Assembly: GCA_949752795.1 (NCBI GenBank)
Contig: OX457064.1
Location: forward strand, 38,932,368-38,996,367
Source: Hyperoodon ampullatus
Taxonomy: Eukaryota > Chordata > Mammalia > Artiodactyla > Ziphiidae
Direction: 5' to 3'
DNA length: 64,000 nucleotides
Below are positions 46,670-59,036 of this stretch, one piece after another. A program made the translations under genes and the position numbers. A model generated the notes under the pieces. That model ran no database searches. It was not told the DNA's origin and saw only the letters and a program-made list of their open reading frames with translations. Positions within the stretch are counted from its first letter, which is position 1, and each line of letters opens with the position of its first letter.

Positions 46670-49600
46670 ATGGTAATAAGAACATACATATCGATAATTA
46701 CCTTAAATGTGAATCGATTAAATGCTCCAACCAAAACACACAGGCTTGCTGAATAGATACAAAAACAAGACCCATATATATGCCGTCTACAAGAGACCCA
46801 CTTCAGACCTAAGGACACATACAGACCGAAAGTGAGGGGATGAAAAAAGATATTCCATGCAAATGGAAATCAAAGAAAGCTGGAGTGGCAATACTTATAT
46901 CAGATAAAATAGACTTTAAAATAAAGAATGTTACAAGAGACAAGGAAGGACACTACATAATTATCAAGGGATCAATCCAAGAAGGTATAACAATTGTAAA
47001 TATATATGCACCCAAATAGGAGCACCTCAATACATAAGTCAAATGCTAACAGCTATAAAAGAGCAAATTGACAGTAACACAATTATAGTGGGGGACTTTA
47101 ACCCCTCACTTACACTAATGGACAGATCATCCAGACAGAAAATTAATAAGGACACACAAGCGTTAAATGACACAATAGACTAGATAGATTTAATTGATAT
47201 TTATAGGACATTCCATCTGAAAACAGCAGATTACACTTTCTTCTCAAGTGCACATGGAACATTCTCCAGGATAGATCACATCTTGGGTCACAAATCAAGC
47301 CTTGGTGAATTTAAGAAAACTGAAATCATATCAACCATCTTTTCTGACCACAACGCTGTGAAATTAGAAATCAATTACAGGAAAAAAAACATAAAAAACA
47401 CAGACACATGGAGGCTAAACAATACATTACTAAATAACCAAGAGATCACTGAAGTAATTAAAGGGGAAATCAAAAATTAGGTAGAGACAAATGACAACGA
47501 AAACACAACAATCCAAAACCTATGTGATGCAGCAAAAGCAGTTCCAAGAGGGAAGTTTATAGCAATACAATCCTACCTCAAGAAACAAGAAAAATCTCAA
47601 ATAAACAATCTAACCTTACACCTAAAGCAACTAGAGAAAGAAGAACAAACAAAACCCAAAGTTAGTAGAAGGAAAGAAATCATAAAGATCAGAGCAGAAA
47701 TAAATGAAATAGAAACAAAGAAAACAATAGCAAAGATCAATAAAACTAAAAGCTGGTTCTTTGAGAAGATAAACAAAATTGATAAACCCTTAGCAAGACT
47801 CAACAAGAAAAAGAGGGAGAGGACTCAAATCAATAAAATTAGAAATGAAAAAGGAGAAGTTACAAAGGACACCGCAGAAATACAAAGCATCCTAAGAGAC
47901 TACTACAGGCAACTCTATGCCAATAAAATGGACAACCTGGAAGAAATGGACAAACTCTTAGAAAGATATAACCTTCCAAGACTGAACCAGGAAGAAACAG
48001 AGAACATGAACAGACCAATCACAAGTAATGAAATTGAAACTGTGATTTAAAATCTTTCAACAAACAGAAGTCCAGGGCCAGATGGCTTCACAGGTGAATT
48101 CCATCAAACATTTAGAGAAGGGCTTCCCTGGTGGCACAGTGGTTGAGAGTCTGCCTGCTGATGCAGGGGACACGGGTTCGTGCCCCAGTCTGGGAGGATC
48201 CCACATGCCGCGGTGCGGCTGGGCCCGTGAGCCATGGCTGCTGGGCCTACGTGTCCAGAGCCTGTGCTCCGCAACGGGAGAGGCCACAACAGTGAGAGGC
48301 CTGCATACCACACACACACACACAAAAACAAAAAAACATTTAGAGAAGAGCTAACACCCATCCTTCTCAAACTCTTCCAAAAAATTGCAGAGGAAGAAAC
48401 ACTCCCAAACTCATTCTACGAGGCCACCATCACTCTGATACCAAAATCAGACAAAGATGTCACAAAGAAAGAAAACTACAGGCCAATATCACTGATGAAC
48501 ATAGATGCAAAAATCCTCAACAAAATACTAGCAAACAGAATCCAACAACACATTAAAAGGATCGTACACCATGATCAAGTGGGATTTATCCCAGGGATGC
48601 AAGGATTCTTCAATATACTCAAATCAATCAATGTGATACACCATATTAACAAATTGAAGAATATAATCCATATGATCATCTCAATAAAAGCAGAAAAAGC
48701 TTTTGAAAAAATTCAACACCTATTTATGATAAAAACTCTCCAGGAAGTGGGCGTGGAGGGAAACTACCTCAACATAATAAAGGCCATATATGACAAACCC
48801 ACAGCAAACATCATTCTCAGTGGTGAAAAACTGAAAGCATTTCCTCTAAGATCAGGAACAAGAAAAGAATGTCCACTCTTGCCACTATTATTCAACATCA
48901 TTTTGGAAGTCCTAGCCACAGCAGTCAGAGAAGAAAAAGGAATAAAAGGAATACAAATTGGAAAAGAAGAAGTAAAACTGTCACTGTTTGCAGATGACAT
49001 GATACTATACATAGAGAATCCTAAAGATGCCACCAGAAAACTACTAGATCTAATCAGTGAATTTGGTAAATTTGCAGGATACAAAATTAATGCACAGAAA
49101 TTTCTTGCATTCTTATACACTAACAACAGAAGATCAGAAAGAGAAATTAAGGAAACACTCCCATTCACCATTGCAACAAAAAGAATAAAATACCTAGGAA
49201 TAAACCCACCTAAGGAGGTAAAAGACCTGTATGCAGAAAACTATAAGATACTGATGGAATAAATCAAAGATGACACAAATAGATGGAGACATATACCATG
49301 TTCTTGGACTGGAAGAATCAATATTATGAAAATGACTATATTACCCAAAGCAATCTATGGATTCAATGCAATCCTTATCAAATTACCAATGGCACTTTTT
49401 ACAGAACTAGAACAAAAAAATCTTAAAATTTGTATGGAGACACAAAAGACCCTGAATAGCCAAAGCACTCTTGAGGGAAAGAAACAGAGCAGGAGGAATC
49501 AGGCTCCTGGACTTCAGACTATACTACAAAGCTACAGTAATCAAGACAATATGACGCTGGCACAAAAACAGAAATATAGATCAATGGAACAGCATAGAAA

Positions 49601-49985
49601 GCCCAGAGATAAATCCACACACCTACGGTCAACTAATCTAAGACAAAGGAGGCAAGGATACACAATGGAGAAAAGACAGTGTCTTCAATAAGTGGTGCTG
49701 GGAAAACTGGACAGCTACATGTAAAAGCATGAAATTAGAACCCTCCCTAACACCATACACAAAAATAAACTAAAAATGGATTACAGACCTAAATGTAAGA
49801 CCGAACACTATAAAACTCTAAGAAAACATAAGAAGAACACTCTTTGACAAAAATCACAGCAAGATCTTTTTTGACCCACCTCCTAGAGTAATGGAAATAA
49901 AAACAAAAATAAACAAATGGGACCTAATGACACTTAAAAGCTTTTGCACAGCAAAGGAAACTATAAACAACATGAAAAGACCACC
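46670..49985 (+). pseudogene. L1 ORF2 pseudogene (endonuclease and reverse transcriptase), SINE-interrupted
   Basis: L1 ORF2 encodes the endonuclease and reverse transcriptase for target-primed reverse transcription. ATG at 46670 is followed by the typical TLNVN start. In the APE-type endonuclease the QETHF motif is at 46790-46804, DFN at 47094, and the SDHN motif near 47343. The reverse transcriptase keeps [20 protein letters not shown], then a palm region, and intact FADD at 48987-48998. Disabling changes include a TAG stop at 46754-46756, further stops and shifts, the SINE at 48121-48333, and a stop near 49260. The 3' end of the frame is missing. Confidence 0.93.
48121..48333 (+). mobile_element. 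CHR-type SINE, short form, inserted in the L1
   Basis: Starts GGCTTCCCTGGTGGCACAG; box B GGTTCGTGCCC; tail with a short CA run (48309-48323) and A-rich end. Perfect 15-base duplication AAACATTTAGAGAAG at 48106-48120 and 48334-48348. Removing one copy and the SINE restores continuous L1 sequence, so the SINE is the younger element. Confidence 0.97.
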
Positions 49986-50579
49986 CTATTCAAATTCTTG
50001 GACTAAGAAATTGATACATACAAAGATGACTAGAGCTCTCATTCACTGGTCATCAGGGAAGTAAATTGGGAAGACTCACCTGTCTTTGGATGTTTTTCTG
50101 ACTCAAAAAAAGGGCATCAAAATATGGTGTCCTTGTTAAGTATTTGGTCATGGTCTCCACTTGACCTTAGTTCCATGGAATTTTAAGTACTGTTTCCCCA
50201 TCTAAGTAACCTGTGTCTAAAAACTAAAAGGATCTTCACTTAAAAAAAAAAAGTTTTGAGTTTACTTTATGCAACCCCTCACTTTACATAGTGAGGCTCA
50301 AATTTAAGTATAATTTACATAATTTCTCCTGCTATTTCCCAGAAACCCAAATTTTACCTCTGGAGGACAAAAAAAAAATTGATGTTGAGCAATATATTCT
50401 AATGTTTTTGGTTTTATAGTGGATATTAAGACGGTAGGAAAGTAAACGTACAGCCACATCCAGAGTCTGAATTAATGTCTTCCCTTTTAGGAGTAAATCA
50501 GAATTGATCCTAATACACTAAGAATAAAGAGCTACCCTCTTGGTAACCATAAATTAAGTTCCTTATATTTTCTATAGTG
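49986..50579. other. Unique sequence after the L1 break
   Basis: No L1 3' UTR, poly-A tail or other repeat seen here. Nothing else recognised. Confidence 0.5.
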
Positions 50580-50745
50580 TTTTAGAATTTCAAAACATTT
50601 TCCACGTTATGTTTCAAAAATCCCATCTTATCCTCAAAATAAACCAATGAAGTAAGGATTATCTTTTTAACAGATGAAGAAACTGAGGTTCACACAATAC
50701 ACGTCTTGCCTCAACTCTCACAGTTGACAAACTGGATTGAATTTT
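50580..50745 (-). repeat. MIR SINE
   Basis: Reverse MIR: 'cccatcttatcctcaaaata', 'tttaacagatgaagaaactg', 'aggttcacacaatacac'. Confidence 0.65.
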
Positions 50746-51184
50746 CTTGCTTGATCTGCCTTTCAGTTACACTCATTTTCTCTCTAATCATATTTGGTAG
50801 GAGGAACTCCCAGCATAGGTTGGAGCCAGCATTTAAGGCTAATACTCTAATTTTAAACAACAGGAAAATCACAGAGAGACCATTGCTTACAGCTTGTAAC
50901 ATAATATATCTTAATAGTTTTAATATAATTAATATGATGAAAAATGATTAAGAAAAACAAGATAATTTTCATGCCAAAAAAAGTATGTAGCTCAACCACC
51001 TAACAGCTTGATCCCAATCAGAACCTGACAAAAATAGAGTTGAAAAGTAGACAGATTCCTACAAGGGCCATCAGGGTACAGTGCTACAGCATCAAAAATT
51101 GTAGCCAAATTGCCGCTCATTAGGCATTTACTATATCTTGTAGATAATCATAGTATTTCAAATTGATTCTTGATTATCAAGATG
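50746..51184. other. Unique sequence
   Basis: Nothing recognised. The 81-codon frame at 50706-50951 lacks a domain signature. Confidence 0.5.
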
Positions 51185-51314
51185 CAGCATAGGAGAAGGA
51201 TTATGAATCCAGGTTTTAAGCTTTGGACAATGAACTTCTTTAAGACTCGTTATGAGTGTGCTCCTCTATAAAGTTGGGACAACCAAGGGAAAAAGGTGTT
51301 TGTGAAAATTATAT
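51185..51314 (+). repeat. Possible MIR fragment
   Basis: 'ggattatgaatccaggtttt', 'ggacaatgaacttctttaag', 'tgctcctctataaagttggg', in MIR order but diverged. It abuts the next L1. Confidence 0.4.
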
Positions 51315-52553
51315 GTATGTAATCTAACCAAGGAGGTGAAAGACTCTGAAAACTATAAAACATTGATGAAGGAAATTGAAGATGACACATAGAAACGAAA
51401 AGATATCCTGTGCTTTTGGATTAGAAGAATTAATATTGTTAAAATGGCCATACTACCCAAAGCTATCTACAGATTTAATGCAACCCCTATCAAAATACTC
51501 ACAACATTTTTCACAGAACTAGAATAATCCTCATATTTATATGGAACCATAAAAGACTCCAAATTGCCAAAGCAATATTGAGAAAAAAGAACAAAGCTGG
51601 AGGTATAACCCCCCCGGACTTCAGACTATACTACAAAACTATAGTAATCAAAAGAGCATGGTATTGGCACAAAAACAAACTCATAGATCACTGGAACATA
51701 ATAGACAGCCACCAAAATAAACTCACACATCTGTGGTCAATTAATCTATGATAAAGGAGGCAAGAATATACAATGGAGAAAAGACAGCCTTTTCAGTAAG
51801 TGGTGCTGGGAAAACTGGACTGCTACATGTAAAACAATGAGATTAGAAAATCCCCTCACATCACACGTAAAAATAAATTAAAAATGATTTAAGGACCTAA
51901 ATGTAAGACCTGAAACCATAAAACTCCCAGAAGAGAACATAGGCAGAACACTCTTTGACATAAAACATTTTTCTGGATCAGTCTCCTAAGGCAAAAGAAA
52001 TAAAACTGAAAATAAACAAATGGGACATAATCAAAAGCTTTTGTACAGCAAAGGAAACCATTGACAAAATTAAAAGACAACATGCAGAATGGGAGAAAAT
52101 ATTTGAATATGATGGAAGCAGTGAGGGGTTAATATTCAAAATATACAAACAACTCATACAACTCAAAATCAAAAAAAAAAAAAAACCAAACAACACAATT
52201 AAATATTGGACAGAAGACCTAAATAGACATTTCTCCAAAGAAGACATACAGATGGCTAACAGTCACATGAAAAGATGTTCAACGTTGTTAATTACTGGAG
52301 AAATGCAAATCAAAACAATGAGATACCACGTAACGCTTGTCAGAATGGCTATCATCAAAAAGCCTACAAATAACAAATGTTAGAGAGAGTGTGGAGAAAA
52401 AGGAACCCTTGTACACTGTTGGTGGGAATGTAAATTGGTGCAGCCACTACGGAAAACAGTATGGAAATTCCTCAAAATTGTGAATCACTATGTTCTACAC
52501 CTGAAACTTACATAATATTGTACATCAACTTTATCTCAATTAAAAAAAAAAAG
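51315..52553 (+). mobile_element. LINE-1, 5'-truncated with internal 3' deletion
   Basis: Begins in the ORF2 region after the RT core (TKEVKDSENYKTLMKEIEDDT) and runs through the C-terminal ORF2 sequence ('ggtgctgggaaaactggact', 'aaagcttttgtacagcaaag', 'agaagacatacagatggcta', 'ttggtgggaatgtaaattgg'). After 'atggaaattcctcaaaat' it jumps straight to the 3' UTR end ('ctacacctgaaacttacata') and an A tail at 52541-52551. So the end of ORF2 and most of the 3' UTR are deleted. Numerous stops. Same orientation as the large L1 1.3 kb upstream. Confidence 0.92.
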
Positions 52554-53511
52554 AGTAGGTAAAAAGAGAACATGGAAGAAGAAGGAGGCAAGCATAAAGC
52601 ATAGAATGGTCATCAGATGGTTGTGGAAGAGAACAGAGAGAAAATGAGTGGAGTTAAGCCAGCACATCCTAATGGGAAGATCTTCACTTGGTTTTCCAAT
52701 AACCAAGGATATTGAATGAATTAACTTGCAGATCTTCAAGTCTACTTGATTGAGATTGGGCAGTTGCTACACTGTAAGCTTCTTTAGTTTCTGTTCACTT
52801 CCATTGAAAACAAGAGGAAAGGGAAGTGGCTGACACAGCCACTCTTCCCAACTCTAATCACGTCAGCTGGGGCCAAAGAGGGGAATGAGGGAAGTTTTCT
52901 GATTTTTCCTTAGAAACAGACTTAGTGTCAGCAGTTTTCTCTCTAATCTCATTCTCTTAGCATACAGCCCCTCTCTTCCTGTACCGTTTCAGATGCAGGG
53001 AAACGTTTGCCTTCAGTGCCCTAAAACTTAAATAACTTACAACAACATAAATAACAGATACTGGTTTTCACAAAAGCAATTTAAATTTGCACCTCAGACC
53101 AACTTCTCAAAATTATAATTCACTTGGCTAATGTTACAGAAGAAACTTTGGAGTTGGAGGAGAACAAGAGATGGGAGAGTTGGACAGAATACCAAGTGTG
53201 GAGAAAATGCTCTCAGATTCCTAGAGGTCCAGGGAGGGCATTAAATCCTCAGAACTTCTACTAAAACGTGGTCAGTGTCCATTCTCGAAGGGAAAAGTTG
53301 CAGGAAACCTCATCCATCGGAAACCTTGAAATTCTGCCAGGAGGCTGGCATCTACCCTTGTGCAGGGACAGGAGCAGTGTTCTGATCCCTCCCCTTCCCC
53401 AGCAGAGCCACCCAGTCTGTTACATGAATGGGGCTGTTTTCTTCAGGAGACAAGTCACAGCTGAGGACCAAGATTCCAAAGTCAGGACTGTCCCTATAAC
53501 TATCTACACAG
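52554..53511. other. Unique sequence
   Basis: No repeat recognised. The 108-codon frame at 53268-53594 ends inside the neighbouring transposon-like sequence and shows no domain. Confidence 0.5.
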
Positions 53512-53780
53512 TTGTCCCTCAGTATCCATGGGGGATTTGTTCCAGGAGTCCCCGGGGATACCAATATTCAGGGATGCTCAAGTCCCTGATATAAAATGGC
53601 AGTGGTACAATGAATACAGTTGCCCCTCCTTATCCATGGGGGGTGATGAAGGGGTGTGTGGGAGGGTGGTGAGGGCCACCGGGATATCCCACAGAAAACC
53701 TAAAATGCACTGGTGGTGTTTTCCTAAACACTACCCCAGAGCAAGATTCTGTAGTACAGTGAAGAGAAAATGACTCTATA
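53512..53780. mobile_element. DNA transposon ends (Tigger/MER2-like)
   Basis: 'cagttgtccctcagtatcca' plus 'tgggggatttgttccaggag' and 'gggatgctcaagtccctgat' match the terminal region of mariner-class Tigger/MER2 elements. A second related end, 'cagttgcccctccttatcca', follows at 53618. Both face the same way. No transposase remnant seen. Confidence 0.7.
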
Positions 53781-54854
53781 GTTTGGTTGATTAAGACTTT
53801 GCCTCAGTCATATTTCAGTCACACTTCCTTTTGGAGACATGGAAGTCTTTAGGGTAATACTCTATTTACAATATAAATCTAATTTTCCTTATTAGCTATT
53901 TGGTTTTTTCTTGACAAATTAACATTTGATAGACTTGATAATTCTATTTAGAGACTTTGTTATGGGAAAAACAACCCTCTACAAATGACTAAATTCCCTA
54001 TGCTTACCTCAGACATAATTATTTGATAGAAAGTACAGATTGCTTTGGTATTTTGGTAAATGGGATTAAGGCTTGTAGGATTCACTCTCTCATTAACAAG
54101 AAAATAGCAGAGGACAAATGGGTTGAATCAAAGGCTCTTTTGAAATATTGAGTGCCCAGGAAATATCTATCCTGCTGTACTGAAATTTCCTTTTTGGCTT
54201 TTCTTTGCAGACCTCAATTCTATAGAGATGTATTCTGATACAGAAAAATAGCACTGTTTTTATTATCTCAGACTACATCTCTAAGCAGGGCTGAACAGAA
54301 AGAATTCTAATGCCACTTCCTGTCTCCCTGCGTTAGCTCTAATACTTTGGCAATGACCACAAAATAGATGGTGTAGATTATAAAGCGCTAGCTAGTGTAG
54401 GCCAGTGGATCCTGTTTCAGTTTGAAACAGCAAAATGCCACTAATCCGATTAAGAAAGTTCAGCTTCCCAGGTCACTGAAAGAAAATGTCTCTCAGGAGA
54501 GATTTGGACATGATAGAATTAAGGCGTGATTCTCTCCAGTACATTTTGTGGACCTCTTAGTCAGGAAAATAATTAGAGATCATCAGAAACCCATATATAT
54601 GTGCAAATGTGTTTACAATAAATTTGATAGAGCATTGGCTTCCCCACTGTCTTATGAACAAACTAAGAGCACTTCCCCGTAGGTATCTTTATGCATGGTT
54701 TTCCTACTCTCTTGGCTTTTCTGGTTAAAGCCATATACTACCACTTAACCCAGATCCTACCTCTTTTGTGAAACTTTTCCCAGTCTAAGTTTTTAAATTT
54801 ATCTTAATCCCTATACTAGCCACTCATACCATTGTTTAACTTATCATTTGCTAA
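53781..54854. other. Mostly unique sequence
   Basis: Weak L2-like forward pattern at about 54755-54850 ('cctacctcttttgtgaaact', 'tttcccagtctaag'). Otherwise nothing recognised. Confidence 0.4.
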
Positions 54855-55000
54855 CTTGTATTCATTCATTCATTCACTTATCCAGTCAACACATATGTAT
54901 TCAAACTTATACTGTGCTGGTCATTATATTAGTTCCAGGGTATAAAATGGTGATCAAACCAGAGGTAGTACTATAGAGCTTAAATTGTGAAAAGTTCTAG
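54855..55000 (-). repeat. L2 LINE 3' end fragment
   Basis: 'tattcattcattcattcact', 'caacacatatgtattcaaac', 'gtgctggtcattatattagt', resembling reverse L2 ends. Confidence 0.55.
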
Positions 55001-55780
55001 CGAAACAAGCAAACCAACCAACAAAACACAACACTAGTTGGTTGTAGAGAAAGTGACACGGGAGAGGTAATTTCATTAGGTGATCAGGTAAGGCTGGTGG
55101 TAATGAACATCTGTCACTAGGGACTGCCCAACATCTTGTGAACACCCTCCCTATACTGTGATAGTTCTCTGCATTGTGAAAACAGCGCTCTTAAGGTGGA
55201 AACAAAAACCCTCCCATATAGGACAAAAAACTGTCATGCATCTTTAGATTCCTTCACCTGCTTCCTTCCTTCAGAAAGTGCTACCCACTTCTGGAGTGTG
55301 TCATCCCTGAGAAGAAGCTACGGCCCACATGGTCCACATCCCTCAGATGTTAAACTTTTCTGCCCTAAATTGCCGTTCCACTTACTTAGATGAAATTCCA
55401 CAGTGCCAGAAGTGAGACCTGGCTTCCTGAATGGTCACCAGTGGGCTGAATTATATAACTTGGAAGCATGAGGAAACTAGCCTATCATGAGATTGACCTT
55501 GGCCAATAGGGAATGGATATGGGAAGAAACTCCACATAAATTTTTCCTCCTTTTTCCTTTCTAAGGACTACCCTGAATCAGTTCCTCTTTTCACTTGCTC
55601 TGGAGAAGAACGACATATCAATGGACACATATACTGAGCTACTACTATAGCAGGAACCAACACAGAAATGCATCATAGCACTGTGCTCTGCCTCCACTTT
55701 TTCCCCACCTTCATTTCTGGATTTGTGCTTCTCAAATAAAGTTTTAGCATGGTAATCCTTGTCCCATGCTTTGCTTTCTG
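55001..55780. other. Mostly unique, possible LTR-like right part
   Basis: About 55470-55800 ends with a polyadenylation-like 'ctcaaataaagttttagcat' and 'ggaggacctggtctaaaagt', suggestive of an old LTR. Not assigned. Confidence 0.35.
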
Positions 55781-56560
55781 GAGGACCTGGTCTAAAAGTC
55801 TTACATCTCCCGGGCTCCTTTGCAGCTATAGATGGATCTATGTCCAGGTTTCATTAGTCAGAGGTACCTGAGATTTGGATGCAGATAGAAACAATATGAG
55901 TGAGTGACCATTAGTGGCAACATCTTTTAGTATGTTCTGTAGGAATAGTAGTATCATAGAGCTTCTGGAATCTAGATCGAAGCCCATGAATGACCACTGC
56001 CAACCTGGGACAGTAGCAGCTGCGATGTTTTTGCTAGAAAAGTCCTGTGATGCATTGTGTATGATCTTAGCTATATCATCAGCCTTTGTAATCATTCATC
56101 TTAGTTCCCTGCTCCTCCTGAATATTCTGTACTCTGATATTTTATGATAAGTATTTCTGTTTAAATTAAATACTGTGAATTCTTTTCTCTGCAACTCATA
56201 ATCCTGACCAATAGAACGTTGGCTCTCTGAACACCTATTCTCAATCTTCTCTTTTCCTTGCTATCCTCAAAAAGAGAGACTAAGAAGTGAAATATCTAAA
56301 TTTCTAGTCTCCTTTACAACTGAGGATATCCTTGGGATATAATGCTGGCTTACGAAAGAGAGGGGAAAATTCATGAGCAGGACTTTGCTTCCTGAATAAA
56401 AAAACTTGCCTCCAAACTTTCCTCTCATTCCTGCCTTAAAGACAAAAGTTATACCTCCTGCTAGGGCAGTCATCTTGCAACCATGAGATGACACAAGAAT
56501 ACAGACAAAGACAAAACACTCACCCATACACAGTTTTTCAGAGTTACAAAGGTCTAAAAA
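55781..56560. repeat. Two copies of an unassigned LTR-like repeat
   Basis: The segment from about 55800 ('cccgggctcctttgcagcta') and that from about 56305 ('ctagtctcctttacaactga') start alike. The second also holds 'gggcagtcatcttgcaacca'. They look like two diverged copies of one old LTR-type repeat in the same orientation. The minus-strand 149-codon frame at 56267-56716 overlaps the second and is not a gene. Confidence 0.4.
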
Positions 56561-58529
56561 AGAACCTATACCAAAAGAAATGTATAATGGAGTATTTATT
56601 TTAATAAGTGAGATTACCCACATCCACAAAGAAGAGGATATGGCAATAACCTCTAGACAATGCGCTATGCTGTATTTGAGATAAGGTCTAAGAAAAATGT
56701 CAGCCCAGTAGAGCACTCTCTAAAATCTCCAGAAATTTACAAATTACTGAAATTTCCCATAAATTTCAAGTTAAAGATCTCTAGTCTCCAGGTCGTAGGT
56801 AGTAAACCTCAAGATTTAACTTCAGACCTCATTTATACAACTCACAGACATCAGACGTACTCTCTTAGCCAAGATAGCAAGTAGTGAGAGAGGTATTTTC
56901 TTCTCTTATGTGGGAGGAGGAAGTATGGCTGCCTGTTGTCAACAAATTCATGGAGCAGTAGACCAGAATCAAGCCATAGGCTGACATAATTAATCTCAGC
57001 AGTTTCCTGAGGCACTGAAGACTTGAAGTCCAGGTTCTCCCAAATGAGGCTCTGCCATAAGAATTAATCAGTACACTCCATATAAAAATGTTGTCCATTA
57101 GTATCATATGTCTGCATAAATAGAATACATTTTAATTACTGATTATATTAATATATGTCAGCCAAACTTCTTTTAAATTAATATTTCTTTGGAGATCAGT
57201 CACCCATATTATATTTCTTGCCTTTTCACTTTACTTGAATAATGCATGAGTGGAATAGTGAAACATTTATTTTTAACTCAATTTCCCACTATCTACACTT
57301 GGGAGAAGGAATAAAGCAGGAGAAAAGAAATTTTTTCACTTGCTACCTTCGAGTTTTTCCCCTCTAGTGTTCTCCAAAAATAAGTTCGTTCACTCCAACA
57401 GACACTGGAGAGAAAAAAATATTCTTGTCATTAAGACAAGAAAATCTGGTAATAAAATTAATCTTGAAAACATACTTATGGTTATATTGATCAACACAGT
57501 CCAAGAACCAAAATTCCATTTGGCCTGGCCCCTAAAGTCAATGTCTGGAAGAAAATAATAACTGAAGTTGTAATTCATGCTTTCTAGTATGGTAGAGCAT
57601 TTTTTAAAACAGTTTATGCTAATTACATTCAGATGCATCAACATTATGATATTATTAAAAGTGAGAGGAAGAAGACAAGTCAAATCCCATGATCACAAAT
57701 GTGGTTTCATGTTTCTATGCTAGAACAGTTAGCTTCTTCATTAGACATAACTGTAAATTCAGTGATGAGCTAAATTCCAGGACAGAGATGGAGCTTATCA
57801 TTGAAATTACTGAGGCAGTGATATCCCACTGAACTATCTATGTACTGAATATGGGCTATGAAAATTAAGTATCAGGGTTCACAACTAAAATATAGTATGT
57901 CATATTGAATAACTAATGAGTTATATAAAATGTAGACTAGTAGAAAGCACAGATGTAGTAACATTCTATTTATGCATTGTAGTAAAAAGCAATAATAGAA
58001 TAATATCAATAAAACCTGTATCCCACACTACTAAAAAATATCAATAGAGATGAGTTTGCACAGGGATGCAGGCATATACTCAAGCAGAGCCCTTTTTGAG
58101 AAGGGCTGAAACTAAATTCCTCCATTTTGTCCTGCCTCTTTAAGGCTCATTCAGTTCTGAATGAATCTGTGCCACCTAGATATTCATCATGCACTTATGT
58201 AAAAAGAAAAGATTACTAGGTTTCCACATAGAGTCTGTGAGTCTTGGCCTTAAGTTCTGTTTTTAACTATGTAAGGCAGTTGTTAGAAAGTCTTTTATTA
58301 TTAAGTTATATTGTATTAGGATAATTTTCCAGCTGCACTAGGACTATGCATATGATTCAAACAATACAGGCATGAAGCTGTATAGTGAGGTATACTGTAC
58401 AACAGAGACTCTACCTGGAAGGAAGAGAAAGAAGATTTAGGGGTTGGTAGGACTTGATCTGGATCTTGAAGGGTAGTCAGGATATAAAAAGGCCTAGCAA
58501 AGACAAACTCGGGCAATTTGTTTAACTAG
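56561..58529. other. Unique AT-rich sequence
   Basis: No repeat or gene recognised. Frames at 56865-57107 and 57390-57683 (minus) and 57340-57558 (plus) lack domain signatures. Confidence 0.5.
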
Positions 58530-59036
58530 ATTAATATATACAATGGAATATTACTCATCCATTAAAAAAAGAATGAAATAATGTCATTTGCAGCAACATG
58601 GATGGACATAGAGATTATTATACTAAGTGAAATAAGCCAGACAGAGAAAGACAAATATCATATGATATCACATATATGTGAAATCTTAAAAAAAAACAAA
58701 ACAAATGAACTCATTTACAGAACAGAAACAGACCACAGACAAAGAAAACAAACTTATGGTTGCCAAAGGGGAAATGTTGGGGGGGGGTGGAGGATAAATT
58801 AGGAGTTTGGGATTAACATATACACACTACTATATATAAAAAAGATAACCCATGAGGACCTATATATAGCACAGAGAACTATACTCACTATTTTGTAGTA
58901 ACCTATAAGGGAAAAGAATCTGAAAAAGAATAGATAAATATGTATATGTATAACTGAGTCACTGTGTTGTGCACCTGAAACTAACATAACATTGTAAATC
59001 AACTATACTTCAATTTAAAAAATTAGAAAAAAAAAG
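58530..59036 (+). mobile_element. LINE-1 3' end, 5'-truncated
   Basis: Starts at the ORF2 end ('atacaatggaatattactca'), passes 'gcagcaacatggatggacat' and 'ggtggaggataaattaggag', and finishes 'gtgcacctgaaactaacata', 'caactatacttcaattt' and an A-rich tail. Same family as the pair at 12284-13086. A run of nine G lies near 58780. Confidence 0.93.

Larger units (their letters stand above)
45621..49985 (+). mobile_element. Cetartiodactyl LINE-1, near-complete coding part, interrupted by a SINE
   Basis: The largest element. It begins just before ORF1 ('ggcagacagcagaagcaaga') and keeps the L1 order of ORF1, short spacer, ORF2 endonuclease and reverse transcriptase, and the ORF2 C-terminal region to about 49985. 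There it stops abruptly, without the rest of ORF2, 3' UTR or poly-A tail. A CHR SINE sits at 48121-48333. Missing both the 5' UTR and the 3' end is unusual for a simple insertion and suggests a later deletion. In-frame stops and frameshifts make it non-autonomous. Confidence 0.95.

Noticed and set aside
48764..49171. 135-codon minus-strand open frame
   Set aside because: Antisense of the L1 reverse-transcriptase region.
56267..56716. 149-codon minus-strand open frame
   Set aside because: Overlaps an LTR-like repeat and shows no known domain.
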